47,214 nucleotides of DNA from Proluteimonas flavola (GTDB taxonomy: Bacteria > Pseudomonadota > Gammaproteobacteria > Xanthomonadales > Xanthomonadaceae), in assembly GCF_021191705.1 (NCBI RefSeq), contig NZ_JAIWPU010000016.1, positions 1 to 47,214 on the forward strand. The letters are read 5' to 3'. Positions 8,486 to 16,631 of this stretch are shown in pieces; the first letter of the stretch is position 1, and every line of letters starts with the position of its first letter. Made by a program: the position numbers and the translations under genes. The notes below the pieces were generated by a model. That model made no database searches and had not been told where the DNA came from. It worked only from the letters and a program-made list of their open reading frames with translations.

Positions 8486-9688
8486 ATGGCCACCGCACCG
8501 GCGCTTCCCGATCGCCGCACCCGCACCCTGATCCTGTTCGCGCTGGCGATGGGCGGTTTCGCGATCGGCACCAGCGAATTCGCGATGATGGGCCTGATGC
8601 CGGAACTGACGCGCGGCTTCGGCATCGACGAGCCCGCGGTCGGCCATCTGATCAGCAGCTACGCGATCGGCGTCGTCGTCGGCGCACCGCTGCTCGCGAT
8701 TCTCGGTGCGCGCCTGCCGCGCCGCCGCCTGCTGCTGGCGCTGATGGGCTTCTACGCGCTCGGCAATCTGGCGAGCGCGCTGGCGCCCAACTACGCGACG
8801 ATGCTGGTCGCCCGCTTCGTCGCCGGTCTGCCGCATGGCGCGTACTTCGGCGTGGCGATGCTCGTGGCCGCGTCGATCAGTCCGCCCGCGCAACGCGGCG
8901 CCGCGGTCAGTCGCGTGCTGCTGGGCCTGTCGATCGCGATCCTCGTCGGCAATCCGATGGCGACCTGGCTCGGCCAGCAGCTGAGCTGGCGCTGGACGTT
9001 CGCGCTGGTGTCGGTGCTGTCGGTGCTGACGGTGGCGCTGGTCGCGCGCTTTCTCGCGCCCGATCCCGCCGAGCCGGCGCAAACGCCGATGCGCGAACTG
9101 CGCGCGTTCAACACCTCACAGGTCTGGTACGCATTGCTGATCGGCGCGGTCGGGTTCGCCGGCATGTTCTGCGTCTTCAGTTATCTCGCCCCGACGCTGA
9201 TCAACGTGACCCGCGTGGCCGAGTCGTGGATTCCGGTGGCGCTGGCGGCCTTCGGCGTTGGCGCGATTCTCGGCAACATCGCCGGCGGCTGGCTGGTGGA
9301 TCGCCTGCAGTTCCGCGCGGTGCCGGTGATCCTCGGCTGGTCGTTGCTGGTGCTGCTGCTGTTCCCGCTCGCGACCGCCGCGCCGTGGTCGATCCTGCCG
9401 GCGATCGTCGCGGTCGGCACGATGGGCGCACTCGCGCCGGCGCTGCAGACGCGATTGATGGATGTGGCCGGCGAAGCGCAGACGCTCGCTGCGGCGTCCA
9501 ACCATGCAGCGTTCAACACGGCGAATGCGCTGGGTCCGTGGCTCGGTGGCATCGCGATCAGCGCCGGACTGGGCTGGACGTCGACGGGTTACGTCGGCGC
9601 CGCGACCGCGGCCGCGGGTCTGCTGATCTATGCCTGGGCCCGTCGCGCCGAACGGCGCCGCCAGCCCGACGCGACCTCGACCTGCTGA
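8486..9688 (+). CDS. MFS transporter, DHA1-like drug or sugar efflux family (AraJ-like)
   Basis: A 400-residue major facilitator with about twelve hydrophobic helices. The conserved start FALAMGGFAIGTSEFAMMGL, the loop 2-3 motif GARLPRRRLL, and the sequence MLVARFVAGLPHGAYFGVA match the arabinose-export/chloramphenicol-type DHA1 group (AraJ, YdhP, CmlA relatives). It should be an inner-membrane proton antiporter exporting a small molecule; the substrate cannot be deduced. GGAG at 8474 is placed properly before the ATG at 8486. The C-terminus ends in a short Arg-rich tail. It stands alone between a leftward DUF72 gene and a rightward flavin-fold gene 94 bases on, which has its own ribosome binding site. 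Confidence 0.88.
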   Translation: MATAPALPDRRTRTLILFALAMGGFAIGTSEFAMMGLMPELTRGFGIDEPAVGHLISSYAIGVVVGAPLLAILGARLPRRRLLLALMGFYALGNLASALAPNYATMLVARFVAGLPHGAYFGVAMLVAASISPPAQRGAAVSRVLLGLSIAILVGNPMATWLGQQLSWRWTFALVSVLSVLTVALVARFLAPDPAEPAQTPMRELRAFNTSQVWYALLIGAVGFAGMFCVFSYLAPTLINVTRVAESWIPVALAAFGVGAILGNIAGGWLVDRLQFRAVPVILGWSLLVLLLFPLATAAPWSILPAIVAVGTMGALAPALQTRLMDVAGEAQTLAAASNHAAFNTANALGPWLGGIAISAGLGWTSTGYVGAATAAAGLLIYAWARRAERRRQPDATSTC

Positions 9689-9782
9689 CGCTCGGGCGCC
9701 TTGCACCCTGACGTCCCGGCCTTCACGTCCATCGCCCGCCGCGCTGCCGACACTGCGCGTTGATTCCTGACGGGAGTGCGAC

Positions 9783-10502
9783 ATGGCGACGCGAAGCAGC
9801 AAGGGCGCGAAAGACGCGCAGACGATCGCGAAACTGATCGAGGACATCGACATCACGATGTTCACCACGGTGGGGCCGGGCGGCTATCTGGTCAGCCGGC
9901 CGCTGTCGACGCAGAAGGCGCAGTTTGACGGTGAGCGCGTGTGGTTCTTCGTCGCCTCCGACAGCCCGAAGGTCGCCGAGATCGCGCGCAATTCGAAGGT
10001 CAACCTCGCGTACGCGTCCAAGGGTCGCAACACCTACGTGTCGATCACCGGCGATGCCTGCGTCAACGAGGATCCGGCGAAGATCGAGGCGTTCTGGAAC
10101 GATGCGCTCAAGGCTTACTTCCCGCGCGGCGTCAACGATCCCAAGCTCACGCTGATCGAAGTGCAGGCGCATACCGCCGAGTACTGGGACGGCCCGGGTT
10201 CGCTGATCGGCAAGGCCATCGCATTCGCCGTCGCGCGCGTGACCAGGCGCGAGGACGTGATGGGCGAGAACCGCATCGTCAATCTGCGCGGCCCGGACAA
10301 GACCTCGAAGCTGCCGCCGTCGCACGCCGATGCTCGCGGCGCTGCCAAGAAGGCCGCGAAGAAGACCATGAAGAAGGCGGCCGGCAAGACCGCGACGCCG
10401 AAGCCGGCTGCGAAGAAAGCGACGGCGGCGAAGAAGGCCGCGACCCAGCGCACCGCCAGGACTGGCAAGCGCGCAGTGAAGAAGACCGCCGCGCGAAGCT
10501 GA
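9783..10502 (+). CDS. Pyridoxamine 5'-phosphate oxidase-fold protein with a histone H1-like Lys/Ala tail
   Basis: A 239-residue, two-part protein. Residues 1 to about 170 match the general stress protein 26/COG3871 branch of the PNPOx-like split-barrel fold: MFTTVGPGGYLVSRPL, VWFFVASDSPKVAEI, VNLAYASKGRNTYVSITG and AYFPRGVNDPKLTL. Such proteins bind a flavin. Residues from about 185 are a low-complexity tail with repeated AAKKA/AKKAT units, rich in Lys, Ala, Thr and Pro, like the C-terminal tails of eukaryotic histone H1 and bacterial H1-like proteins. The tail should be disordered and could bind nucleic acid. A Shine-Dalgarno GGGAG precedes the ATG. Reading frame is continuous, so the tail is not a frameshift product. 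Confidence 0.85.
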   Translation: MATRSSKGAKDAQTIAKLIEDIDITMFTTVGPGGYLVSRPLSTQKAQFDGERVWFFVASDSPKVAEIARNSKVNLAYASKGRNTYVSITGDACVNEDPAKIEAFWNDALKAYFPRGVNDPKLTLIEVQAHTAEYWDGPGSLIGKAIAFAVARVTRREDVMGENRIVNLRGPDKTSKLPPSHADARGAAKKAAKKTMKKAAGKTATPKPAAKKATAAKKAATQRTARTGKRAVKKTAARS

Positions 10503-10530
10503 GTCGCAGATCCGCTCCGATCGCGATCCG

Positions 10531-10560
10531 GTGCGCCGCGGCGCTGTTGCCGCGGCACAC
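10531..10560. other. Strong hairpin without T-tract
   Basis: Arms 10531-10542 and 10549-10560 form a 12-base stem with one mismatch and a six-base loop (GCTGTT). It follows the histone-tailed gene by 28 bases. No run of T follows, so a Rho-independent terminator is doubtful; it could protect the mRNA 3' end. Confidence 0.4.
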
Positions 10561-10588
10561 TACGCCGCCCGATCTTCCGAGTCCTGTC

Positions 10589-11149
10589 ATGGCCGCGCAC
10601 GAACACGAGTTCGATCCCGACGACAACTTCTCTTTCGGCGCGCCCGAGCGGGACGACGGCGAAGACGAAGCGCACGACGGCGATCTCGAAGCGATCGCAT
10701 GGCAGTGGCTGCTGCGCATCAATCCGGGCGACGAGGACGCCGCCACCCAGCAGTTCCAGGCCTTCCGCGACGCGCTGGGCGACGACGATGCACAGGACGC
10801 CGTGCAGGCCGCGCTCGAGTCGGCGACCGACTGGCGCGCGAGTTTCCGGATTCCCGAGGACGAGCGCGCGACGTTGATCGACGCGATCAGCACGCTGGCC
10901 GGGCGATTCCGCGTCGAACTCGACTGGGGTGTCGAAGACCCGACCGACGACGTCGCGCTGGGCAGCGCCTCGACCCACGCCCTGCTCGAAGCCGCCTACG
11001 ATCAGCTGCGCGTGGCCGGCTACACACTGTGGACCTGGGACACGGGCGACGACAGCGTCGCCGGTGTCATGGCGCCACGCGACGACGACGAGGGCATGCG
11101 CGTCATCGGGCATGCGCTCGGACTGGACGTGCGCCCCGGCGCAGGCTGA
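10589..11149 (+). CDS. Acidic hypothetical protein
   Basis: A 186-residue cytoplasmic-type protein that I do not recognise with certainty. It starts with a very acidic segment (residues 1-35, HEHEFDPDDNFSFG then many D/E), followed by a compact, predominantly helical region: AWQWLLRINPGDEDAA, FQAFRDALGDDDAQDAV, EDERATLIDAISTLAGRF, then LLEAAYDQLRVAGYTLWTWDTGDDS near the C-terminus. There is no signal peptide or membrane segment. The Trp/aromatic-containing ends suggest a folded domain. It follows the histone-tailed protein by 86 bases with a hairpin between. No good Shine-Dalgarno is visible at the ATG, but codon-position GC and the acidic composition support coding. Confidence 0.7.
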   Translation: MAAHEHEFDPDDNFSFGAPERDDGEDEAHDGDLEAIAWQWLLRINPGDEDAATQQFQAFRDALGDDDAQDAVQAALESATDWRASFRIPEDERATLIDAISTLAGRFRVELDWGVEDPTDDVALGSASTHALLEAAYDQLRVAGYTLWTWDTGDDSVAGVMAPRDDDEGMRVIGHALGLDVRPGAG

Positions 11150-11235
11150 AGCGTTGGCTGAACGCGTGGCTTGAACACACCGTTCGCAGATTCCCTGGTA
11201 CGGTGCCGCAGTCCGTCTCCGCATGGGAGGGTGCG

Positions 11236-11598
11236 ATGGACAGCCGAACCGTCTACACCGCATGGGGTTGCGCCGTGTCGCTGGCCGTCGCATGCATGGC
11301 GCCGGTCTGGGCAACGGGGCCGGATGCGGGTGCCGAGCCGCCGGGCGCGGTATTGGATGGCGATCAGCGGGCGGCCTGGCTGCAGCCGATCCACACCGAC
11401 CGCCCGATCCGTCGCATGTCGGCGCTGAAGACCGAATACCGCCGCATCCGCGAGCTGCGCCGCGAACAGATGCAGCCCGAGTACGAACGTCGTCTGGCAA
11501 TGTCGGGCGAGGACGCGGCGGAGGCGTGGCGCGAAGAGACGCTGAAGAACATCGCCCGGCGCGATCTGCGCGATCTGCGGGCGCGCCTGGAACGCTGA
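11236..11598 (+). CDS. Small secreted hypothetical protein
   Basis: A 120-residue protein with a probable signal peptide: MDSRTVYTAWG, a hydrophobic stretch through AVSLAVACMAPVWA, and a likely cleavage at VWA-TG. The mature part is short and highly charged (RIRELRREQMQPEYERRL, then a C-terminal helix ending RDLRDLRARLER), suggesting a mostly helical periplasmic protein. A strong Shine-Dalgarno, GGGAGG at 11225-11230, lies five bases before the ATG and fixes the start. A single Cys remains inside the signal region at a non-lipobox site. No family was recognised. It is convergent with the membrane hydrolase gene, with 46 bases between. Confidence 0.65.
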   Translation: MDSRTVYTAWGCAVSLAVACMAPVWATGPDAGAEPPGAVLDGDQRAAWLQPIHTDRPIRRMSALKTEYRRIRELRREQMQPEYERRLAMSGEDAAEAWREETLKNIARRDLRDLRARLER

Positions 11599-11644
11599 CG
11601 CGCTGCGGTCGCCCGGTCAGGGCGACGTTCAAGACTCCGCGCCG

Positions 11645-12727
11645 TCAGCGCTGGATATCCGGCAACGCATCCCTGGCGCCCGATTGCGCGACCGCTTCGT
11701 TGGCATCCGCATGATCCCCGGCGTCCGCGTCGAGACCGGCGTCGGCATCGTTCTCGCCCGGCGAAAGCGCGAGTTCGACCAGGATCGGGAAATGGTCCGA
11801 GCCGACATCCGGCAGACGCTGCATGCCGGCCAGGGTGAAGTGCCGGCTGTGGAACAGATGGTCCAGCGGCCAGCGCAGGCCCGGCAGTTTGGCGTGGAAG
11901 GTGTTGTACATGCCGCGGCCGATGCGCGGATCGAGCAGGCCGCTGAGCTTGCGGAACAGACGCGTGGTGCGTGACCACGCCACGTCGTTGAGATCGCCGG
12001 CGACGATCACCGGCAGCGTGGCTTCGTGCGCGGCGCGGCCGACGATCACCAGTTCCGCATCGCGGTCGACCGAGCTGTCGGATTCGGTCGGACTCGGCGG
12101 ACGCGGGTGCAGCGCATGCAGGGCAATGCGGCGGCCGCCGTCGAGTTCCAGTGTCGCGTGGATCGACGGGACGTCGTCCTCGACCAGATAGCGGATTTCC
12201 GCATCGTGCAGCGGCAGGCGCGAATACACGTGCATGCCGTAGAGATTGTCGAGCGGACAGCGCAGCACGTGCGGCAGCGCATCGGTCAGTACGTCCAGTC
12301 GTTCTTCCCACCAGGCATCGGTCTCGACCGCGATCAGCACGTCGGGCGTCTGCGCGCGCACGACGGCGATCAGCGGATCGGCGTTGCGGTTGGTCGTCAG
12401 CACGTTGCTGGCCATCAGCCGGATGCGCACGGGCGCGTCGGCCGGCGCGTCCTCGACCTCGACGCGCGCGATGCGCGTGTACGGAATGATCCACCACGCC
12501 TGCCACAGCATGCAGGCCGCATTGACGATGACGACCGCGATCGTCCACGGGTCGTCGATCGGATGGAAGACCAGTTGCAACACCAGGATCAGCGCCGAGA
12601 GCAGCAGCAGCTGCAGGCGCGGGAAATCGAAGCCGCGGATCCACCACGCGCCGCTGCGGATCGTCGGCATCAGCGTCGCGACGGCCAGCAGTGCGGTGAC
12701 TGCGGCGAAGATGAGGGTCAGCATCAT
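11645..12727 (-). CDS. Membrane-anchored endonuclease/exonuclease/phosphatase (EEP) family hydrolase
   Basis: A 360-residue protein. Three hydrophobic helices fill about residues 1-85, then an EEP domain faces either side of the membrane. EEP motifs are in order: SNVLTTNRNADP (metal/phosphate Asn), DVLIAVETDAWW (metal Glu), ALHPRPPSP, VIVAGDLNDVAWS (catalytic Asp and Asn), PLDHLFHS, and GSDHFPILVEL (terminal Asp-His). These fit a divalent-metal phosphodiesterase. Substrate is unclear; relatives act on phospholipid headgroups, DNA or inositol phosphates. The C-terminus carries an Asp/Ala-rich low-complexity tail. Two consecutive ATGs are possible starts. The gene follows the aldo/keto reductase on the same strand by 99 bases, with CATAGT as a possible -10 upstream. 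Confidence 0.85.
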   Translation of the reverse strand: MMLTLIFAAVTALLAVATLMPTIRSGAWWIRGFDFPRLQLLLLSALILVLQLVFHPIDDPWTIAVVIVNAACMLWQAWWIIPYTRIARVEVEDAPADAPVRIRLMASNVLTTNRNADPLIAVVRAQTPDVLIAVETDAWWEERLDVLTDALPHVLRCPLDNLYGMHVYSRLPLHDAEIRYLVEDDVPSIHATLELDGGRRIALHALHPRPPSPTESDSSVDRDAELVIVGRAAHEATLPVIVAGDLNDVAWSRTTRLFRKLSGLLDPRIGRGMYNTFHAKLPGLRWPLDHLFHSRHFTLAGMQRLPDVGSDHFPILVELALSPGENDADAGLDADAGDHADANEAVAQSGARDALPDIQR

Positions 12728-12826
12728 GCGTGGGGCGGCGGCAGGAGCCGCACTATGGACACGCGCGCGCTGCAGGCGTGTGAACCCGTGACGTCCCCGG
12801 CGGGCGCGTCCGCTTCAAGCGCCGCA

Positions 12827-13822
12827 TCAGCGGTTCAGTGCGCCCATGCCCGCTGCGGGATAGCGCGTGCCGGCCGCCGCATCCGGCGGGAAGATCGCAT
12901 CGATCCGCGCGAGGTCGTCTTCGGTCAGATGGATGTCGAGCGCGGCGATGTTCTCGTCGAGGAAGCCGATGCGCTTGGTGCCCGGGATCGGCACCAGGTC
13001 GTCGCCCTGCGACAGCACCCACGCGAGCGCGAGCTGGCCCGGCGTGACGCCGTAGTCCTGCGCGATCGCCTGCACCGATTCGACCAGCGCGAGATTGCGG
13101 TCGAAGTTCTCGCCCTGGAAACGCGGCGAATGGCGGCGGTAATCGTCCTCGTCGAAGTCCTCGATGGTGCGGATCGTGCCGGTCAGGAACCCGCGGCCCA
13201 GCGGCGAATACGGCACGAAGCCGACGCCGAGTTCGCGACACGCCGTCAGCGTGCCGTTGGTTTCGGGATCGCGCGACCACAGCGAGTACTCGCTTTGCAG
13301 CGCGGCAATCGTGTGCACCCTGGCCGCGCGCCGCAGCGTCTCGGCCGAGGCTTCGGACAGACCCAGATGCCGCACCTTGCCCTGTTCGACCAGCCGCGCC
13401 ATCGCGCCGACGGTGTCCTCGATCGGCACCTCGGGATCCACGCGGTGCTGGTAGTACAGATCGATCGTCTCGATGTTGAGCCGCTTGAGGCTGGCTTCGC
13501 AGGCCCGCTGCACGTACTCGGGCCGACCGTTGATGCCGCGTGCGTGCGGATCGGACGGATCGAGCTGGATGCCGAACTTGGTCGCGATGAACACATCGTC
13601 GCGGCGTCCGTCGATGGCGCGGCCGACCAGCGTTTCGTTGGTGTGCGGGCCGTACATGTCGGCGGTGTCGAGCAGGGTGATGCCCTGGTCGAGTGCGTGC
13701 CTGATGACGGCGATCGCGTCGGCATCGCTGCCGCGGCCGCCGTAGAACGCGCTCATGCCCATGCAGCCGAGGCCGATCGCGGAGACGGTGGGACCGCCGA
13801 GTCCGAGGGTGCGGGTCTTCAT
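12827..13822 (-). CDS. Aldo/keto reductase
   Basis: A 331-residue NADPH-dependent oxidoreductase of the aldo/keto reductase superfamily (AKR13-like/YajO-type group). The catalytic tetrad is seen as Asp in LLDTADMYG, Tyr in DMYGPHTNE, Lys in IATKFG and His in YYQHRVDPE. The cofactor-binding end includes [18 protein letters not shown]. The fold should be a cytoplasmic TIM barrel. GGAG sits seven bases before the ATG at 13822; longer upstream reading gives Arg-rich sequence. It begins 28 bases downstream of the MscS-channel gene on the same strand, and that spacing suggests cotranscription. The substrate is probably a small carbonyl compound, not determinable here. Confidence 0.93.
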   Translation of the reverse strand: MKTRTLGLGGPTVSAIGLGCMGMSAFYGGRGSDADAIAVIRHALDQGITLLDTADMYGPHTNETLVGRAIDGRRDDVFIATKFGIQLDPSDPHARGINGRPEYVQRACEASLKRLNIETIDLYYQHRVDPEVPIEDTVGAMARLVEQGKVRHLGLSEASAETLRRAARVHTIAALQSEYSLWSRDPETNGTLTACRELGVGFVPYSPLGRGFLTGTIRTIEDFDEDDYRRHSPRFQGENFDRNLALVESVQAIAQDYGVTPGQLALAWVLSQGDDLVPIPGTKRIGFLDENIAALDIHLTEDDLARIDAIFPPDAAAGTRYPAAGMGALNR

Positions 13823-13850
13823 CGCGGGTCTCCGTCGTGAATGCGAAGGC

Positions 13851-15029
13851 TCACTGTGCCGGTCGGGATGGCAAGCCGGTGTCGAGATCCGGTTCGACGA
13901 CGGTCTCCGTGGCGGCTTCGGCGCCTGGCGACTGCGTGCGAGCATGGGCCACGGGCGCGACCGCCTGCGTGGCGGTGCGGCGTGCATCGCCGTCGGTGAC
14001 CTCGTTGCGCACGCGCGGCAACGCCTGCGGGTGGTGGGCATCGAGGAAGGCGAGCATGCCCTCGCGCACCGCGCAGCGCAGGTCGAACAGTTCGCCGGAA
14101 TTGCGCGCGCTGACCAGCAGGCGGACTTCGATGGTGTGCTTGTCGGTCTCGGTGATCTGGGTCACGCAGACGCGGCGGTCCCAGCGCGGATCGGCCTCGC
14201 AGATCCGCTGCAGCGCCTCGCGGATCGCCGGGATCGGCGCGCGGTGGTCGAGCCACAGGAACACCGTGCCCAGCAGCTGCGCGCTGGTGCGCGTCCAGTT
14301 CTGGAAGGGATTGGAAATGAACCACTGCAGCGGCACGACGAGACGGCGTTCGTCCCAGATGCGCACGACGACATAGGTCGAGGTGATCTCCTCGATGCGG
14401 CCCCATTCGCCTTCGACGATCACCACGTCGTCGAGCCGGATCGGCTGCGCCAGCGCGATCTGCAGGCCGGCGATCAGGTTGCCGAACACCGGCTGCGCGG
14501 CGACGCCGGCGATCAGGCCGATGATGCCCGCCGAGGCCAGCAGGCCCGCGCCGACCTGGCGCACCTGCGGAAACGTCATCAGCGCCAGCGACACGCCCAC
14601 CAGCACCACGCCGGCCTGGATCACGCGGCTGATCACCCGCGCCTGGGTCTGGATGCGGCGCGCGGCGAGATTGTCTTCCACGTCGACCGGATGCTCGAGC
14701 AGAATGCGTTCCTCGACCGCCCCGACCGCGCGCGCGACCAGCCAGGTCAGGCACAGCATGCCGCCGATGGCGATCCAGTGGCGCAGCTGGCCGAGCAGCG
14801 CCGGATCGATCGGCGTGGCGTTGAGCGCCAGCGACAGGAACAGCAGCGGCAGTCCGACCGCGGCCGGCACGGCCACGACGTGCGCGATGCGTGCGCGCAT
14901 GCGTTCCTGTGCGCGGCGGCTGGCGGCGCGGGCGAGTGCACGCAGACTCCAGTGCACGGCGAAGCCGAGAATCAACGCAACCAGCAGCGGCCATGCGATG
15001 GCGGCGAGATGGGTCCATTCGGGGGACAT
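13851..15029 (-). CDS. MscS-family mechanosensitive ion channel
   Basis: A 392-residue channel protein. About four hydrophobic helices occupy residues 10-200; the pore helix is glycine/alanine-rich ([20 protein letters not shown]), followed by the family hallmark [14 protein letters not shown] and the beta domain start [20 protein letters not shown]. The cytoplasmic domain runs to about residue 340, and the last 50 residues are a low-complexity Ala/Thr/Glu/Pro tail absent from small MscS proteins. It should protect cells from hypo-osmotic shock or work as a ynaI/YbdG-like channel. I chose ATG 15029 because helices begin immediately after; longer frames would run into the family A palindrome. 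It is upstream of the aldo/keto reductase by 28 bases. Confidence 0.9.
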   Translation of the reverse strand: MSPEWTHLAAIAWPLLVALILGFAVHWSLRALARAASRRAQERMRARIAHVVAVPAAVGLPLLFLSLALNATPIDPALLGQLRHWIAIGGMLCLTWLVARAVGAVEERILLEHPVDVEDNLAARRIQTQARVISRVIQAGVVLVGVSLALMTFPQVRQVGAGLLASAGIIGLIAGVAAQPVFGNLIAGLQIALAQPIRLDDVVIVEGEWGRIEEITSTYVVVRIWDERRLVVPLQWFISNPFQNWTRTSAQLLGTVFLWLDHRAPIPAIREALQRICEADPRWDRRVCVTQITETDKHTIEVRLLVSARNSGELFDLRCAVREGMLAFLDAHHPQALPRVRNEVTDGDARRTATQAVAPVAHARTQSPGAEAATETVVEPDLDTGLPSRPAQ

Positions 15030-15112
15030 GGCGGTCTCGTCGACGGCGGGCCAGTGTGCGGGGTGGCAGGTCCACGCCCCGTTAATCCGCAGTCCGCGCA
15101 GCCCCTCGCCTG

Positions 15113-15182
15113 TGTGGGAGCGCGCTCGCGCGCGAAGACGCTCTACCGGGAAAGCGTCTTCGCGCGCAAGCGCGCTCCCACA
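15113..15182. repeat. REP-like palindrome, family A, copy 2
   Basis: Arms 15113-15142 and 15153-15182, each 30 bases, match with about one mismatch around a ten-base loop. The outer part TGTGGGAGCGCGCTCGCGCG is shared with copies near 148 and 47121, while the inner GAAGACGCT/AGCGTCTTC pairing is specific to this copy. It lies between the 28-residue peptide gene and the MscS gene, both leftward. Confidence 0.88.
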
Positions 15183-15202
15183 GGCCGCTCCTGCTGGATG
15201 CT

Positions 15203-15289
15203 TCAGCGCAGCCACGCCGCCGCGAGCGCGACGAGGACGAGAAGCGTGGCGGCGATCGCGCCGGCGCGGCGCAGGTGGCGATGCATCAT
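15203..15289 (-). CDS. 28-residue single-span membrane peptide
   Basis: A short frame encodes MMHRHLRRAGAIAATLLVLV plus a further hydrophobic stretch ending AAAWLR, 28 residues in all. A positive N-terminus followed by one 18-residue hydrophobic helix predicts a small inner-membrane protein. GGAG lies ten bases before the first ATG. The gene begins 22 bases after the stop of the leftward ferredoxin-reductase-like gene and would be the last gene of the ctaG operon. Small single-span subunits are common in respiratory complexes, so an assembly or accessory subunit role is a reasonable guess. It is too short for homology by eye; a chance frame remains possible. Confidence 0.45.
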   Translation of the reverse strand: MMHRHLRRAGAIAATLLVLVALAAAWLR

Positions 15290-15311
15290 CGGGTCGCGTC
15301 TCCGTGTGCGC

Positions 15312-16631
15312 TCATACGAGATCGAAGCGTTCCGAATACAGCCGGTCCGACGGCACGCCGCGCGCGACGAGCTCGGGTTCGACCGCATTCGCCAGCGCAT
15401 CCGGGCCGCAGACGTAGACCGGCAGCGACGCGAGATTCCCGGGAAGCCGCCGGTCGATGAGGTCGCCGTCGATATGGCCGGTCTCGCCGTCCCAATCATC
15501 GGGCGCGTGTTCGAGCACATGGATCACGGTCAGCGGCAAGGCCTCTGCAAGCGCATCGAGCGCGTCGCGATACAGCACCTCGTCCCAGTCCGGATTGCCG
15601 TAGACCAGCCACAGCGGCGCGGTCGCGCCGCGATCGCGCGCGCTGCGCAGCATGCTCATGATCGGCGTGATGCCGACACCGCCGGCAATGAACACCGCGC
15701 CATCCGGACACTGCGTCGGCAGATACACGAATTCGCCATACGGCCCTTCGACGAAGGCGCGCATCCCCGGCAACAGCGTGCCCACGCGTCGGGTGAAATC
15801 GCCGAGCGGCTTGATCGTGAATTCCAGCGTCGCCTCGTCGGCGCTGGAACTGATCGAGAACGGATGCTGCTGCAGCCGCCACGGCGTGTCGCCGACCGTG
15901 ACCCAGGCGTACTGGCCGGGCCGGAATGCGATGCCGTCGTGACCGGACGGCAGCAGGCGCAGCATGTGGCTGCCATCGCGCGCGGCGTCGACCGACTGCA
16001 CGGTCCACGGCCGTCTGGCGAGACGACGCGGCCGCAGCACGCGGTTCTCGAGCACCGCATGGATCGACGCGCCGACGGCCAGCGCCAGCGCGGTCTTCTT
16101 CCACAGCGGCCCGGTGTAGTGGTCGACCATCAGCGCGTGGCCCAGGCCGATCGCGACGACCAGCAGCGCGAGCGCACCGTGCAGGAAGCGCCAGTGCTCG
16201 TACTGCAGGCCGAACGACATCCGCCACAAGGATGTCGTCGCCAGCCAGGTCGTCGCCAGCAGGACCGTCCACAGCGGCGTCGCGCGCAGCCAGTCTTCGC
16301 GCGGGTCCAGATACTCGAGGTAGCGCGCATCGCCCAGAAACATCGTCAGCGGATGCGCCAGCACCAGGCCCCAGCCGAGCAGGCCGGTTTGGCGATGGAA
16401 CTGCAGTACGTCGTCCTGGCCGAGTCCCTTGGCGAACCAGCGCTGGCGGCCCGAGGTCAGCGCCTGCGCCGACAGCACGCCCAGACCCAGCAGTCCGAGC
16501 ATCGCGCCGGTCTCGACGATGCGGTCGCGCACCGCGGGCGGATCGCCGCTCAATGCGATCGCCATCGGCAGCAGCGCTAGCGCCATCCACGCGATCAGCC
16601 ACAGCAGCAGGCGGCGCCAGCGGGTGTTCAT
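15312..16631 (-). CDS. Membrane-bound ferredoxin/ferric reductase-like flavoprotein
   Basis: A 439-residue protein with two halves. The N-terminal half (about 1-215) is a ferric-reductase-like membrane domain with six hydrophobic helices and His in LQFHRQTG, VLAHPLTMF, WRFLHG and GLGHALMVDHY, which could ligate heme. The C-terminal half is an FNR-type module: FRPGQYAWVTVG and HPFSISSS bind FAD, GGVGITPIMSML binds NAD(P)H, and VYVCGPDALANAVE ends it. It could move electrons from NAD(P)H across the membrane or to a metal. The ATG at 16631 overlaps the TGA of ctaG (ATGA), a strong sign of translational coupling. The operon position suggests an oxidase copper-loading or electron-donor role. Confidence 0.9.
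   Translation of the reverse strand: MNTRWRRLLLWLIAWMALALLPMAIALSGDPPAVRDRIVETGAMLGLLGLGVLSAQALTSGRQRWFAKGLGQDDVLQFHRQTGLLGWGLVLAHPLTMFLGDARYLEYLDPREDWLRATPLWTVLLATTWLATTSLWRMSFGLQYEHWRFLHGALALLVVAIGLGHALMVDHYTGPLWKKTALALAVGASIHAVLENRVLRPRRLARRPWTVQSVDAARDGSHMLRLLPSGHDGIAFRPGQYAWVTVGDTPWRLQQHPFSISSSADEATLEFTIKPLGDFTRRVGTLLPGMRAFVEGPYGEFVYLPTQCPDGAVFIAGGVGITPIMSMLRSARDRGATAPLWLVYGNPDWDEVLYRDALDALAEALPLTVIHVLEHAPDDWDGETGHIDGDLIDRRLPGNLASLPVYVCGPDALANAVEPELVARGVPSDRLYSERFDLV

Noticed and set aside
5050..9711. A 1553-residue open frame on the plus strand
   Set aside because: It runs antisense to the sensor kinase and DUF72 genes and out of frame with the MFS gene; composition is Arg/Gln/His-rich and it has no domain. 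It is a GC-driven shadow.
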